This document shows positions 52,301-61,645 of a DNA stretch of 64,000 nt, one piece after another. Made by a program: the position numbers and the translations under genes. Numbering within the stretch: position 1 is the first letter of the stretch; each line of letters begins with the position of its first letter. The notes beneath the pieces are model-generated. The model did not search any database. It worked only from the letters and a program-made list of their open reading frames with translations, and was not told the DNA's origin. The stretch covers positions 62,001 through 126,000 of the forward strand of contig NZ_CANLTR010000007.1 of NCBI RefSeq assembly GCF_947494055.1, given 5' to 3'. The DNA is from an uncultured Jannaschia sp. Its GTDB lineage: Bacteria; Pseudomonadota; Alphaproteobacteria; Rhodobacterales; Rhodobacteraceae.

Positions 52301-54354
52301 ACGATCGCACGGGCCCGGAAAACTTCGCCGCCCTGCACCGGCACGGCTTCGTCCGGATCGGCGCGAGCACGCCGCAGGTCCGGACCGCGGACGTCGCCTT
52401 CAACCGCGACGCGATCCTCGCCGAGGCGCGCCGCGCCGATGCGGCCCGGGTCGACCTCCTCGTCTATCCCGAGCTCTGCCTGTCTTCCTACGCGCTCGAC
52501 GACCTGCTGCTGCAGACCGCCCTTCTCGATGCGAGCGAGGCCGCGCTGGCCGAGATCGTGGCGGCGAGCGCCGATCTCGCCCCCGTCCTTCTCGTCGGCG
52601 CGCCGTTGCGCCACGAGGGGCGGCTCTACAATTGCGCCGTGGTGATCTCGCGTGGGAACATCCTCGGCGTGGTGCCGAAATCCTACCTGCCGAACTACCG
52701 CGAATATTACGAGAAGCGCTGGTTCGCGCATGGCCGGGGCATCGTCGGGCAGAGCATCCGTCTCGACGGCGGGGACGTTCCCTTCGGCACCGACCTGATC
52801 TTCGAGGCGACCGACCTGCCGGGCTTCGTCTTCCATGTCGAGATCTGCGAGGATTACTGGGCGCCGATCCCGCCCTCCTCGGCGGCGGCGCTGTCGGGCG
52901 CGACGATCCTCGCCAACCTCTCGGCCTCCAACATCGTGATCGGCAAGTCCGACGAGCGGCACATGCTCTGCCGGTCGCAATCGGCCCGCGCGATGGCGGC
53001 CTACGCCTACTCGGCCGCCGGTCCCGGCGAGAGCACGACCGACCTCGCCTGGGACGGTCAGGGCGCGATCTACGAGCTGGGCGACCTGATGGCGGAATCG
53101 CAGCGCTTCGCGCTCGAGCCGGCGCTCTGCCTCGCGGATATCGACACGCAGCGTATCCTGAACGAGCGGATGCGCACAGGCACCTTCGCCGATTGCGCCG
53201 AGGCGAGCGGGTCGTCGTTCCGCCGCGTCGGCTTCGCGCATGCGCCGCACTGGGAGGATGCCGGCCTGATCCGCCCGATCCGCCGCTTCCCCTACGTGCC
53301 CAGCCGGCAGAACCATCTCGACCTCGATTGCTACGAGGCGTTCAACATCCAGGTCGAGGGGCTGCGCCGCCGCTTCGAGGCGACGCGCGGTGACCACATG
53401 GTGATCGGCGTCTCGGGCGGGCTCGACTCGACGCACGCGCTCATCGTCGCGGCCAAGGTCTGCGACCAGCTCGGCCTCCCGCGCACGACCATCCTCGGCT
53501 ACACGATGCCCGGCTTCGCCACCGGCGAGGCGACGAAGGGCAATGCCTGGAAGCTGATGCGCGCCTTCGGCATCGAAGCGGCCGAGATCGACATCCGCCC
53601 GGCCGCACGCCAGATGCTGGAGGATATGGGCCACCCCTTCGCCGGCGGCGAGCCGGTCTACGACGTCACCTTCGAGAACGTGCAGGCGGGTCTCCGGACC
53701 GATTACCTGTTCCGGCTCGCCAACCAGAACCGCGGCTTCGTCATCGGCACGGGCGACCTGTCGGAACTCGCGCTCGGCTGGTGCACCTACGGCGTGGGCG
53801 ACCAGATGAGCCACTACGCTGTCAATTCCGGCATCCCAAAGACGCTGATCCAGTACCTGATCCGATGGACCGTGGAGACCGACCAGTTCGACCCTGCCGC
53901 CGACGACGTTCTGGAGGCGATACTCGGCACCAAGATTTCCCCCGAGCTGGTCCCGCAGGGCGAGGAGGAGGAGCTGCAATCGACCGAGGACCGGATCGGC
54001 CCCTACGAGCTGCACGACTTCTTCCTGTTCCACATCATGCGCTACGGCCTGCCGCCCTCCAAGGTGGCGTTCCTGGCGTGGCACGCCTGGCGCGACGTGG
54101 AGCGGGGCCTGTGGCCGATCGGCTTTCCGGACGCGGCCAAGCGGCACTACGATCTTCAGGACATCGCGCGCTGGCTCGAAGTGTTCCTCGAGCGCTTCTT
54201 CGCCTTCAGCCAGTTCAAGCGCTCCGCCCTGCCGAACGGGCCCAAGGTCTCGCCCGGCGGGTCGCTCTCGCCACGCGGCGACTGGCGCGCGCCGTCCGAC
54301 GCGACGGCGGCGCCGTGGCTGGCCGAACTGCGCCAAAGCCTTTCGGAGAACTGA
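52297..54354 (+). CDS. nadE: Glutamine-dependent NAD+ synthetase
   Basis: 685 residues with two domains. The N-terminal nitrilase-type glutaminase (to about 280) has catalytic Glu in LLVYPELCLSSYALDD, Lys in GVVPKSYLPNYREYYEKRWF and Cys in FHVEICEDYWAP. The C-terminal synthetase has the PP-loop GVSGGLDSTHALIVA and the segments NQNRGFVIGTGDLSELALGWCTYGVGDQMSHYAVNSGIPKTL. It converts nicotinic acid adenine dinucleotide to NAD+. Translationally coupled to pncC. Confidence 0.96.
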   Translation: MNDRTGPENFAALHRHGFVRIGASTPQVRTADVAFNRDAILAEARRADAARVDLLVYPELCLSSYALDDLLLQTALLDASEAALAEIVAASADLAPVLLVGAPLRHEGRLYNCAVVISRGNILGVVPKSYLPNYREYYEKRWFAHGRGIVGQSIRLDGGDVPFGTDLIFEATDLPGFVFHVEICEDYWAPIPPSSAAALSGATILANLSASNIVIGKSDERHMLCRSQSARAMAAYAYSAAGPGESTTDLAWDGQGAIYELGDLMAESQRFALEPALCLADIDTQRILNERMRTGTFADCAEASGSSFRRVGFAHAPHWEDAGLIRPIRRFPYVPSRQNHLDLDCYEAFNIQVEGLRRRFEATRGDHMVIGVSGGLDSTHALIVAAKVCDQLGLPRTTILGYTMPGFATGEATKGNAWKLMRAFGIEAAEIDIRPAARQMLEDMGHPFAGGEPVYDVTFENVQAGLRTDYLFRLANQNRGFVIGTGDLSELALGWCTYGVGDQMSHYAVNSGIPKTLIQYLIRWTVETDQFDPAADDVLEAILGTKISPELVPQGEEEELQSTEDRIGPYELHDFFLFHIMRYGLPPSKVAFLAWHAWRDVERGLWPIGFPDAAKRHYDLQDIARWLEVFLERFFAFSQFKRSALPNGPKVSPGGSLSPRGDWRAPSDATAAPWLAELRQSLSEN

Positions 54355-54492
54355 CGAAAGTCTTGGCTGCGGTCCCGTAGCCGCCTAGTCTCCGGAACCC
54401 GAGGCACCGCGAGGCGGAACGTGGCCCGTCACTTGCATGCTGACGCCGCCCGCGCCCCGACACGACGACGTGCCGAGGCCGTCGTCGAACGT

Positions 54493-54696
54493 CTAGTAGT
54501 TCGTCGGGGGATCGCTCGCCGGAAAGGTCTCGTCCAGGGCCTCGTCCTGCGCGTCCCAGTTCTCCGGCTTGTCGGCCATCGCCTCCTTGCCGGACGGGCG
54601 GACCTGCACCGGGGATTCTTTCGGCCCGGGCTTCTTGTTGCCGGCGATTGCCGGCGCCTCGTCCGTGGTGCGATCCTTCGTCCTGTCGTCGTCCAT
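54493..54696 (-). CDS. Small acidic protein ending in DETFPASDPPTNY
   Basis: 67 residues, disordered composition, ATG 54696 with GAGGAGG upstream. The C-terminal pattern EALDETFPASDPPTNY recurs in small alphaproteobacterial proteins of unknown function; the N-terminal half (DDDRTKDRTTDEAPAIAGNKKPGPKE) is unconserved and charged. It is isolated between two plus-strand genes. Confidence 0.7.
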   Translation of the reverse strand: MDDDRTKDRTTDEAPAIAGNKKPGPKESPVQVRPSGKEAMADKPENWDAQDEALDETFPASDPPTNY

Positions 54697-54897
54697 GGAA
54701 CCGTCCTCCTCGATCTTCGAGCGGTAACGCGGGACCTCGCATCGGGTTGCAGCGAAATGCGGCCGATCGCGCGGGGCGCGACGGCACGGATGTCCCGACG
54801 ATCTCGGCTCGTTTGCCGCACCGGCAATTCTGCAACCAATTTCGGTCAGGACTGTTCCTGTCCCGCACGTGACAGCAATCAACCAGGGGAACGGCCA

Positions 54898-55887
54898 ATG
54901 TACGATCTTGCGGGAGCCTCCGTCGTCATCACCGGCGCGTCGAGCGGCATCGGCCGGGCGACCGCGCGGGCCTTCGCCGCGCGGGGGGCGCGGGTCACGC
55001 TGGCGGCCCGCCGCCTCGCCGTGCTGGAAGAGGTCGCACGGGAATGCGAGCGCTTCGGGGGCCGCGCCCTGCCCGTGCAGACCGATGTTGCCGATCCGGA
55101 AGCCGTCGAAGCGTTGCGCGACGCGGCGGTCCAGGCGTTCGGCGGGATCGACATCTGGATCAACAATGCCGGCCTCGGGGCGATCGGCGCCTACCAGGAC
55201 GTGCCGCTGGAGATACACCGCCGAACCATCGACGTGAACCTGATGGGCGCGATGTTCGGGGCCTATTCGGTAATCCCGCTCTTCTTGCGTCAGGGTCATG
55301 GTACGATCATCAACACGATTTCCCTCGCGGCCTGGGCGCCGACCCCCTTCGCGGCCGCCTACACCGCCAGCAAGTTCGCGCTGCGGGGCTTTTCGGCGAG
55401 CCTCCGACAGGAACTCAAGAAAGCCCGCAGGATCCATGTCTGCGGCGTGTTTCCCGCCGTGATCGACACGCCCGGCGTCACCCACGGCGCGAATTATACC
55501 GGGCGGAACATAGATCCCGGACCTTACCTCTATGCGCCAGAGACGGTCGCGGAGACCATCGTGAGCGTGGCGCGCCGCCCGCGGGACGAGGTGCCAGTCG
55601 GTTGGCCGTCCCGCGCCGCGCAACGCGCCTACGGATTGGCGCCGCGCGCGACCGAGAACCTCATCGGCGGCATCATGCGGTGGTCCCTCGGGCGGGCCCG
55701 CGCCGGTGCGATCTCCGACGGCACGGTGCTGAATCCCGTATTCGACGGGAAGCGGGCGAGCGGCGGGGTCCGGCACGGAAAGGGCATGCCCGACGCGCAC
55801 CGTCTCAACGTTATGGCTGTAGGGGCGGCCGGCGCGGCCCTCGGGTTCGGCGCGCTTGCCTGGGCGGCGTCGCACCGGCGCCGCTAG
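54898..55887 (+). CDS. Short-chain dehydrogenase/reductase with C-terminal membrane helix
   Basis: 329 residues. Cofactor motif TGASSGIGRATARAFAARG, NNAG in INNAGLGAIGAY, catalytic Ser in NTISLAAWAP and Tyr-x3-Lys in YTASKFALRGFSASLRQELKK; the ARR after the second strand suggests NADP(H). The last 30 residues form a hydrophobic helix (LNVMAVGAAGAALGFGALAWAAS) ending HRRR, a likely membrane anchor. Substrate unknown. Confidence 0.9.
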   Translation: MYDLAGASVVITGASSGIGRATARAFAARGARVTLAARRLAVLEEVARECERFGGRALPVQTDVADPEAVEALRDAAVQAFGGIDIWINNAGLGAIGAYQDVPLEIHRRTIDVNLMGAMFGAYSVIPLFLRQGHGTIINTISLAAWAPTPFAAAYTASKFALRGFSASLRQELKKARRIHVCGVFPAVIDTPGVTHGANYTGRNIDPGPYLYAPETVAETIVSVARRPRDEVPVGWPSRAAQRAYGLAPRATENLIGGIMRWSLGRARAGAISDGTVLNPVFDGKRASGGVRHGKGMPDAHRLNVMAVGAAGAALGFGALAWAASHRRR

Positions 55888-55970
55888 CCGACCCTGCGAC
55901 GGCCCCCGTCCCATGCGAACGCGTTACAGGAAACCGTGGAACCGGACCTTGGACGAGGCGATGGACCGGC

Positions 55971-56432
55971 ATGACGGATGACGGCGCGAGGACCCTGCAG
56001 ATCGAGGAACCAGGCCGGGTTCCATGGGATGCGGTGATCCTCGGCTGGGGACCGGTTCTGCCGTTTCCGCTCGCGGCGATCTGGCTCTGGTTCGGTGGAC
56101 CGGACGTGCTGCGTCCGGCGATGCATCTCTGGGGCGCGGCGATCGCCCTGTTCCTGTCCGGCGTCCGTCGGGGGCTCTCCTTCCGCATGCCGGGCGGGTG
56201 GACCTGGAGCCAGCTCGCAATGTTCGCCTGGCTTTTCTGGGCAGGCTTCCTCGCGCTGATCCTGCCCGTCGGACCGGCCTTCGCTCTCCTGAGCGCGATC
56301 TACGCCAGCCTCGCGGTGCTCGACCCCATCGCCGCGGATCGGGCCGAAGCGCCGCTCTGGTTCCGGCGGCTGCGGCCGGCGCAGATGGGCATCGCGGCCC
56401 TGGGATTGGCCGGCCTTTGGTGGTTGTCGTGA
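55971..56432 (+). CDS. DUF3429 family membrane protein
   Basis: 153 residues with four hydrophobic helices: VPWDAVILGWGPVLPFPLAAIWLWF, MHLWGAAIALFLSGVRRGLSF, LAMFAWLFWAGFLALILPVGPAFALLSAIYASLAVLDP and a C-terminal LGLAGLWWLS. The GxGxxPF and SGVRRG-like loops match DUF3429. Function unknown. It is the last intact gene before the decayed region. Confidence 0.75.
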   Translation: MTDDGARTLQIEEPGRVPWDAVILGWGPVLPFPLAAIWLWFGGPDVLRPAMHLWGAAIALFLSGVRRGLSFRMPGGWTWSQLAMFAWLFWAGFLALILPVGPAFALLSAIYASLAVLDPIAADRAEAPLWFRRLRPAQMGIAALGLAGLWWLS

Positions 56433-56649
56433 CGCTCCAACGTCGCGGGCCTGCTCGTGGCCTGCTGAACACCTTGACGCAGGCCTGCCAAAGGCGCTGC
56501 GTCTCGTTCGGTCCGAAGGCGCCTCCACACGTTCCCCAGCGTTCTACCCGCCTCGGGTGCCATCGAGCGGATAACCTTGATTAGGTCATCTACTCCCCGC
56601 GCAGCGACGGCAAAGGCCGGATTGTTCGTCCGCACGACCTCGATGCCTC

Positions 56650-57870
56650 CGTTCAGCGAATACTGCGCGCAGGCTCGGCCGCGTGGAGCTGGGCTCGAAG
56701 AGCTATGGCACGGGATCGTGGTTCTCCGGCCAGCCGAGCGCGCAGACCGGCATCTTCGAGGCGCCCGGCGCCAACGCGCTCAAGGTCGAAGCGGCGCTGC
56801 GCGACAAGCTCGATCGGCTGGCGGAGCGCTTTCCGCATGGGATCGACGAAGAGTTCGCCTTTACCATAGGCACCTTCGTGCAGAAGAGCATCCAGAGCGT
56901 CTTCATCACCCTGTCCGTTGCGGTTGCGCTGGTGGTAGCCACCGTCGACCTTTTCCCGCAGCAGTTTCGCACGACGCTTTTGCCCTGCATCGTCATTCCA
57001 GTAGCGCTGGTCGGGTCCTTCTCGGTCCTCTATCTGCTCGGCTTCTCGATCAACACGCTCAGCCTTCTAGGCAGGATCTTCGCCGTCGGCCTCGTCGTCG
57101 ACGATGCGGTCGTGGTGGTCGAGAACGTCACCCGGACGTTGAGGGACAGAGACCTGAAGCCCGGTCCAGCGGTCAAGCAGGCGATGATCGAGGTGACGGG
57201 CCCGATCCTCGCCACCACGCTGGTGCTGCTCGGCCTGTTCATCCCGGTCGCGTTCGTTCCCGGTCCGACCGGAAGCCTCTCCAACCAGTCCATGCTGACC
57301 ATAGCGGCGACGGTCTCGATCTCGTCGCTGACTGCGCTGACCCTCATGCCGGCGCCGTCGCGGATCATGCTGCGTGCGTGCGACGGCCACCGGCAAGGCC
57401 GTTCCAGGCCCTCAACCACTGGTTCGAACGCGCCGCCCGCCGCTACCGGCACGGCATAGAGCGGCTGAGAAGATCTGCCGGTTGGTCCCGTCCGGGTTCG
57501 GTCTGCTGATCCCGGTCACGTTCGTCCCGTTCCTCCAGCGGCCCGCGGGATTCGTGCCCGAGGAGGATCAGGGCTGTCTCATCGTCGACGTGCAGCTGCC
57601 GCCGGGCGCGGCCATGTGGCGGACAAAGAATGTGGTCCTCGAGATCGAGGCGCAGTTCCCCGCCGAACCGGAGGCCGAGGAGAGTGTCACCGTTGCCGCC
57701 AACAGCCTGATCGGCGGCGCCTAGAGCTACACCGGCTTCCTGATCCTCCGCCTCGCAGAATGGGGACACCACCGCACGCAACGTCACCGTCCGGCTGCAG
57801 GCGGGTCTGCGCGCTAAACCGCACGCGTGGGTCCAGATCATCAACCCGCCGAGCCTGCCCGGCGTGGGGG
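56650..57870 (+). pseudogene. RND efflux permease, 5' remnant
   Basis: Fragment of an AcrB/MexB-type inner-membrane pump. The frame from about 56683 to 57372 matches roughly residues 260-480 of the family (RVELGSKSYGTGSW; TTLLPCIVIPVALVGSFSVLYLLGFSINTL; VGLVVDDAVVVVENVTRTL; IPVAFVPG). Recognisable sequence continues in a second frame (ARPFQALNHWFERAARRY) and a third (FVPEEDQGCLIVDVQLPPGA to 57724), then past a TAG in NVTVRLQAGLRAKPHAWVQIINPPSLPG near 57780-57860. At least two frameshifts and one stop. The first 250 or so codons are missing. It ends at the IS3 remnant. Confidence 0.85.
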
Positions 57871-58270
57871 CGGGGCGACCGCGACGCGCCCGTCGTGGCG
57901 ACGGGCCTCGTCCTTGCCCGAATGGCGCTGAAGGAGAAGACCGTGGTGACGCATGACGCGGCAGACGCGCTTATGGTTGGGCATGACGAACTCCTCGGCT
58001 CGCGCCTGACGCGGCAGGATCGCATGGACCCGACGATAGCCATAGGTTGGCAGCTCGCCGATCACCGCCCTAATCCGGGCGACGAGGTCCGCATCTGATG
58101 CGGGCGGGCGACCGCGGCGGATGATAGAAGCGGTAGGACCCGACTTTGCCTGCTCCCCCACGTTCGAGCAAGCAACGCCCAGTACCTCGCACACGGCGCT
58201 CACCCAATGCCCGGCAGGGCATGCTCGCATGCCCGAGAGGGGGAACCTCCCGCGGGCCATGATAGCACAA
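57871..58270 (-). pseudogene. IS3-type transposase OrfB, truncated
   Basis: Begins around VSAVCEVLGVACSNVGEQAK, then RRGRPPASDADLVARIRAVIGELPTYGYRRVHAILPRQ and NHKRVCRVMRHHGLLLQRHSG. This is the N-terminal part of an IS2-like OrfB before the DDE catalytic core. Homology stops after RRHDGRVAV; the rve integrase core is absent. Confidence 0.8.
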
Positions 58271-58271
58271 G

Positions 58272-58625
58272 TTAGGGACGCTTCTTGGGGACGGCGACAT
58301 CGAGCGCCTCGCGCAGGATCTCCGCTTCCATGGTCTTCTTGCCCAGCAGACGCTGGAGTTCGCAGACCTGGTTCTGCGCCGTGCGGTGCTCGGAGGCAAC
58401 CACGACCCCCTCGCGGGCATTCGTCGCCGCGAGGGCGCATCGCGCCGCCAGCTTGCGCCAAGCGAAGAGCTGGTCGGGCTGGACGCCATTGCGGCGCGCC
58501 ATCAGGCTTACCGTGACGCCGGGCTCGTACGTCGCCTCGACCATCGCCAGCTTCTCGGCCGGCGACCACCGGCGGCGGCGCTACGGCTCGATCAGGATCC
58601 CGGACCATGGGATGTGGCCAGTCAT
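58272..58625 (-). pseudogene. IS3-type transposase OrfA, nonsense mutation
   Basis: Helix-turn-helix subunit. ATG 58625 opens MTGHIPWSGILIEP, then an in-frame TAG at 58583-58581, then the frame continues RRRRWSPAEKLAMVEATYEPGVTVSLMARRNGVQ... with a C-terminal leucine-zipper-like CELQRLLGKKTMEAEILREAL. Total 117 codons. Read-through restores a typical OrfA, so a single nonsense change disabled it; an ATG at 58544 could give a 90-residue fragment. Confidence 0.8.
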
Positions 58626-58647
58626 GGTGGGAACAGTACTCCTACCC

Positions 58648-58671
58648 CTTAGCAGCCTGCTGAAGAAGTCG
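58648..58671 (+). repeat. Terminal inverted repeat, left
   Basis: Core AGCCTGCTGAAGAAGTCG; pairs with 60057-60080 on the opposite strand. Confidence 0.78.
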
Positions 58672-58781
58672 CCGGGGTGGAACGATCTCCTCGGGACAGG
58701 GCCGGTTGCCTGAGCTTCCGGCCTGTCAGCGTGAACGGTATGCCCGGCTGATGCCGCTTTTCGGCTTCATGGGGCTAGCAA

Positions 58782-59998
58782 TCAAAGCAACCGGGCGAGG
58801 TTGTTGGCTGCCATCGTCAGAATGGAGCAAGAACGCACCCGCTCGACGCCGCGATAGACGGTCTGGGCCATGACGCCGACGGGCCCAGCCGAATGCCTCT
58901 TCGATCCGCTTCCGGTGCCTCAGGGATAGGTCATAACCCCTGTGCCGGGTGATGCGCCCGTCAATCGCTGAATATATCGCCTTCCGGGCGATATGCGGTG
59001 TCACGCAGGCCTGTCGCAGATCAGCGACAAACCTGGCAGCGTCATATCCCTTGTCCGCTCCGAGGGTCAGCTTGCAGGTCGATCCCGGGGAGTGGCGATG
59101 GACCATGTCGAGCGCGGCACGCCGTTCGGCATGGCCGTCCGCTTCGATAAGATCGCCTTGGACGATCAGGCCACTGCGGTTCTCCATCAGCGCATGGCCG
59201 ATGAAGCATAGCATCGCCCCGGTGCCGGGCGACTTCCTGTAGAGCCGGGCGTCCGGGTTGGTCGTCGAGACATGGGTGGCATTCGAACGCTTCTCACCCC
59301 GAAAGTCGCCCTCGGCGTTGCGGTGTTGGCGGGTGGGACGGGGTATCGGGTCGGTCTCGGTTTGGGTCTGTGCGGGCTGCTCGGCTGCAATCGTGTCTGG
59401 CGCGGGCGGGTCGCCCGGCCCCTCGTCATCGGGCGGTGCGACCTCAGGCTTCGGCTGAATGTTCTTCATCGAAGCCCAGGCTTTGACGAGCGTGCCGTCG
59501 ACCGAGAACCGAAGGACCGCGCAGCGAAATGCTCGTCCGACAGGAGCGGCGAGACCTCCCGGTGTGCCAGGATCGCCGCCATGACCTTGCGCGACATCTC
59601 GGTCGTCAGCAGTCGGTCGCGGTTCTTCGTGAACACCGTCGGCCTGCGGCCCGGGGCTTCGCACGTTCAGGGCTCGCGCCCTTCACCCCAGACCTGGTCG
59701 TCGATGCCCAGCCCCACGAACCAGCGGAACAGCAGGTTATACTGCATCTGCTCCATCAGCTGCCGCTGGGAGCGGATTGAGAAGAGGATCTGGAGCAGGC
59801 TGGCCCGGATCAGGCGTTCCGGCGCAATCGAGGGGCGACCGAAACCGGTATAGAGCGCTTCAAATCGGTATCGAGACTGGCGAGCGCGTCGTTCACCACC
59901 TGCCCGATCTTGCGCAGGGGATGCCGTGCCGGAATGCGCGCCTCCAGGTCAACATAGCTGACCAGCGATCCGCTCGTCTCATCTATGCCGCGCATCAC
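58782..59998 (-). pseudogene. IS5/IS1182-type transposase, frameshifted
   Basis: Starts MMRGIDETSGSLVSYVDLEARIPARHPLRKI at 59998; later pieces in other frames are FRWFVGLGIDDQVWG-like (around 59700), then FSVDGTLVKAWASMKNI, KRSNATHVSTTNPDARLYRKSPG, IGHALMENRSGLIV, LTLGADKGYDAARFV, and RKRIEEAFGWA. The DDE residues (D in SVDGTL, D in GADKGYD, E in IEEAFGW) survive, but frameshifts in the first third and near 58880 break the gene. Closing segment MAANNLARLL ends at TGA 58782. Confidence 0.82.
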
Positions 59999-60056
59999 CG
60001 CCCTCCGCCCTGGTGGCCCAAAGAATGAATCATGTTCCTGAAACCGGGTCGAAGCC

Positions 60057-60080
60057 CGACTTCTTCAGCAGCATGCTAGG
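60057..60080 (-). repeat. Terminal inverted repeat, right
   Basis: Mirror of 58648-58671 with three mismatches; core CGACTTCTTCAGCAG on the plus strand. Confidence 0.78.
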
Positions 60081-60113
60081 GAAGTGGAAGACCCTGTCCG
60101 GTCAATTTGGGGG

Positions 60114-60436
60114 CAGCTTCATTGTCGGCCAAGAACGCGATCCCGTTCGTCGCCTTCGCCGAAGAGGCGCGACAAGACGGCCCGAGCCCCGCCGAACCGG
60201 CGGCCAGGGCCGGGGAGCTGCGCCTGCGCCCGGTGCTGATGACGGCCCGCAGCTTCATCCGCGGCGTGCTCCCCCTCGCCTTCGCCAGCGGCGCCAATGC
60301 CTAGACTTCGATCGGGATCACGGAGACCGGCGGCATGGGCGCGGCGACAATCCTGACCCCCTTGGTGACGCCGGTCCCCTACATGCTGGCCGCCCGCCTC
60401 CGGGGCAATCGGGCGGGTCAAGGACAAACCGACTGA
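60114..60436 (+). pseudogene. RND efflux permease, 3' remnant
   Basis: The C-terminal end of the same kind of pump: LSAKNAIPFVAFAEEA, LRLRPVLMTARSFIRGVLPLAFASGANA, an in-frame TAG at 60302-60304, then SIGITETGGMGAATILTPLVTPVPYMLAARL to TGA at 60436. These match the last membrane helices of AcrB-type proteins. Several hundred codons that should separate this piece from the 5' remnant are missing, so IS insertion was accompanied by deletion. Confidence 0.82.
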
Positions 60437-60598
60437 AGCGGGTCACGCGCGCGTCGACATCCGCGGCAGACGCGCCTGCGGCACGCCGGGCCGTTCCCGA
60501 CCTCCCCGAGCCAGAGATCCACGGACCGGCAGACCGCAGAACCCTCGCCGAGAATCAAGCCGGACACGGTCCCGCCTTCACCCCAAGCTCGGCGCATC

Positions 60599-61645
60599 TC
60601 ATCCGATATCCGCTCGCGCCACGCCCGTCGCCTTCACCAGCGCCCAGATCACGCGACCTTCGCTCAGGTCCAGCGTCGCGGCCGATCGCCGCGTCACGCG
60701 GGCCAGCAGATGCCCCTCCCCGATCGCCAGTCGCAGCATGACGCCCGGCCCCTGCCCCGGCTGCGCCGACGCCACCGTGCCCGCCAGCACGTTGAGCGCC
60801 GACACGCCCCGCGGCCGTTCGGTCGCCACGATCACGTCCTCGGCCCGGATGCGGAGGCGCAGCCGCGACCCGACCCCGCCCGCGCCCACGACCTGCACCG
60901 TCCCGACCGCCGTCTCCACAGCCGCGATCCCGTCCGCCTCCGAGACCACCCGCCCCGTCAGGACCGCCCCCGCCTGCGACGGCCCCATCAGCGCGGCGAC
61001 CGACGGGTCCGAGAGGATCTCGCCCACCGGCCCGGCGCGCGCCACCTGGCCGTCGCGCAGCAGGACCAGCGTGTCGGCCAGCCGCGCCACCTCCTCGACC
61101 GCGTGGCTGATATAGAGGATCGGCACGCCCGCATCCCGCACCCGTTCCAGCCAGGGCAGGACCCGGTCGCGGCGCGGCCCGTCGAGCGCCGCCAGCGGCT
61201 CGTCGAGGATCAGGAGCCGCGGCCGCCGGAGGAGGGCCCGCCCGATCGCGACCCGCGCCGCCTCCCCGCCCGACAGGCCGGCCGTGCGCCGTCCCAGCAG
61301 GTCCCCGATCCCCAGCATCTCGCAGACGTCCCCGGGATCGGCCCCCCGCGGCGCCCCGTAGAGCAGGTTTCGCCGCACGTTCAGATGCGGGAACAGCCGC
61401 GCCTCCTGAAAGACGTAGCCGATGTCGCGCCGGTGCGGCGGCAGGTCCGTGCCAGGGCCGAACAGCACCCGCCCGTCGAGCGCGATGCGCCCGGCATCGG
61501 GCCGCGCCAGCCCCGCGACGCAGCGGGCGAGCGTCGTCTTGCCGGCCCCCGAAGGCCCGAAGATCGCCGTCGTGCCCGCGTCCGCCTCGAGCGCCACGTC
61601 GAGCGTGAAGGCCCCGACGGACCGCTGCAGCGCGACCTCCAACAT
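60599..61645 (-). CDS. modC: Molybdate ABC transporter ATP-binding protein
   Basis: 348 residues. Walker A FGPSGAGKTT (about 31-39), signature LSGGEAARVAIGRALL, Walker B LLILDEPLAALD, H-loop ISHAVEEV, then a C-terminal MOP/TOBE regulatory domain (about 285-345; VSALNVLAGTVASAQPGQGPGVMLRLAIGEGHLLARVT). ATG 61645 shares a base with the modB stop (TGATG); a TTG one codon upstream is an alternative. Powers uptake through ModB. Confidence 0.94.
   Translation of the reverse strand: MLEVALQRSVGAFTLDVALEADAGTTAIFGPSGAGKTTLARCVAGLARPDAGRIALDGRVLFGPGTDLPPHRRDIGYVFQEARLFPHLNVRRNLLYGAPRGADPGDVCEMLGIGDLLGRRTAGLSGGEAARVAIGRALLRRPRLLILDEPLAALDGPRRDRVLPWLERVRDAGVPILYISHAVEEVARLADTLVLLRDGQVARAGPVGEILSDPSVAALMGPSQAGAVLTGRVVSEADGIAAVETAVGTVQVVGAGGVGSRLRLRIRAEDVIVATERPRGVSALNVLAGTVASAQPGQGPGVMLRLAIGEGHLLARVTRRSAATLDLSEGRVIWALVKATGVARADIG

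Larger units (their letters stand above)
57871..58647 (-). mobile_element. IS3-family remnant (IS2-like)
   Basis: Minus-strand orfA and the N-terminal part of orfB of an IS3-type element, truncated in orfB at about 57875 where RND sequence takes over. The right end abuts the IS5-like element. The outer end near 58626-58647 holds an AGGAG site for orfA. No intact second terminal repeat, so it cannot move. Confidence 0.75.
58648..60080 (-). mobile_element. IS5/IS1182-like insertion sequence
   Basis: About 1.43 kb bounded by imperfect terminal inverted repeats of 24 bp (58648-58671 and 60057-60080, 21 of 24 positions matching; shared core CTGCTGAAGAAGTCG). It encloses a broken minus-strand transposase gene. 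TAG triplets flank both repeats, but a clear target duplication is not evident because the surrounding RND gene is rearranged. Confidence 0.78.

Noticed and set aside
56460-56640. Minus-strand ORF opposite the RND 5' flank (MRTNNPAFAVAARGVDD...)
   Set aside because: No family recognised and it runs through degenerate sequence; treated as chance.
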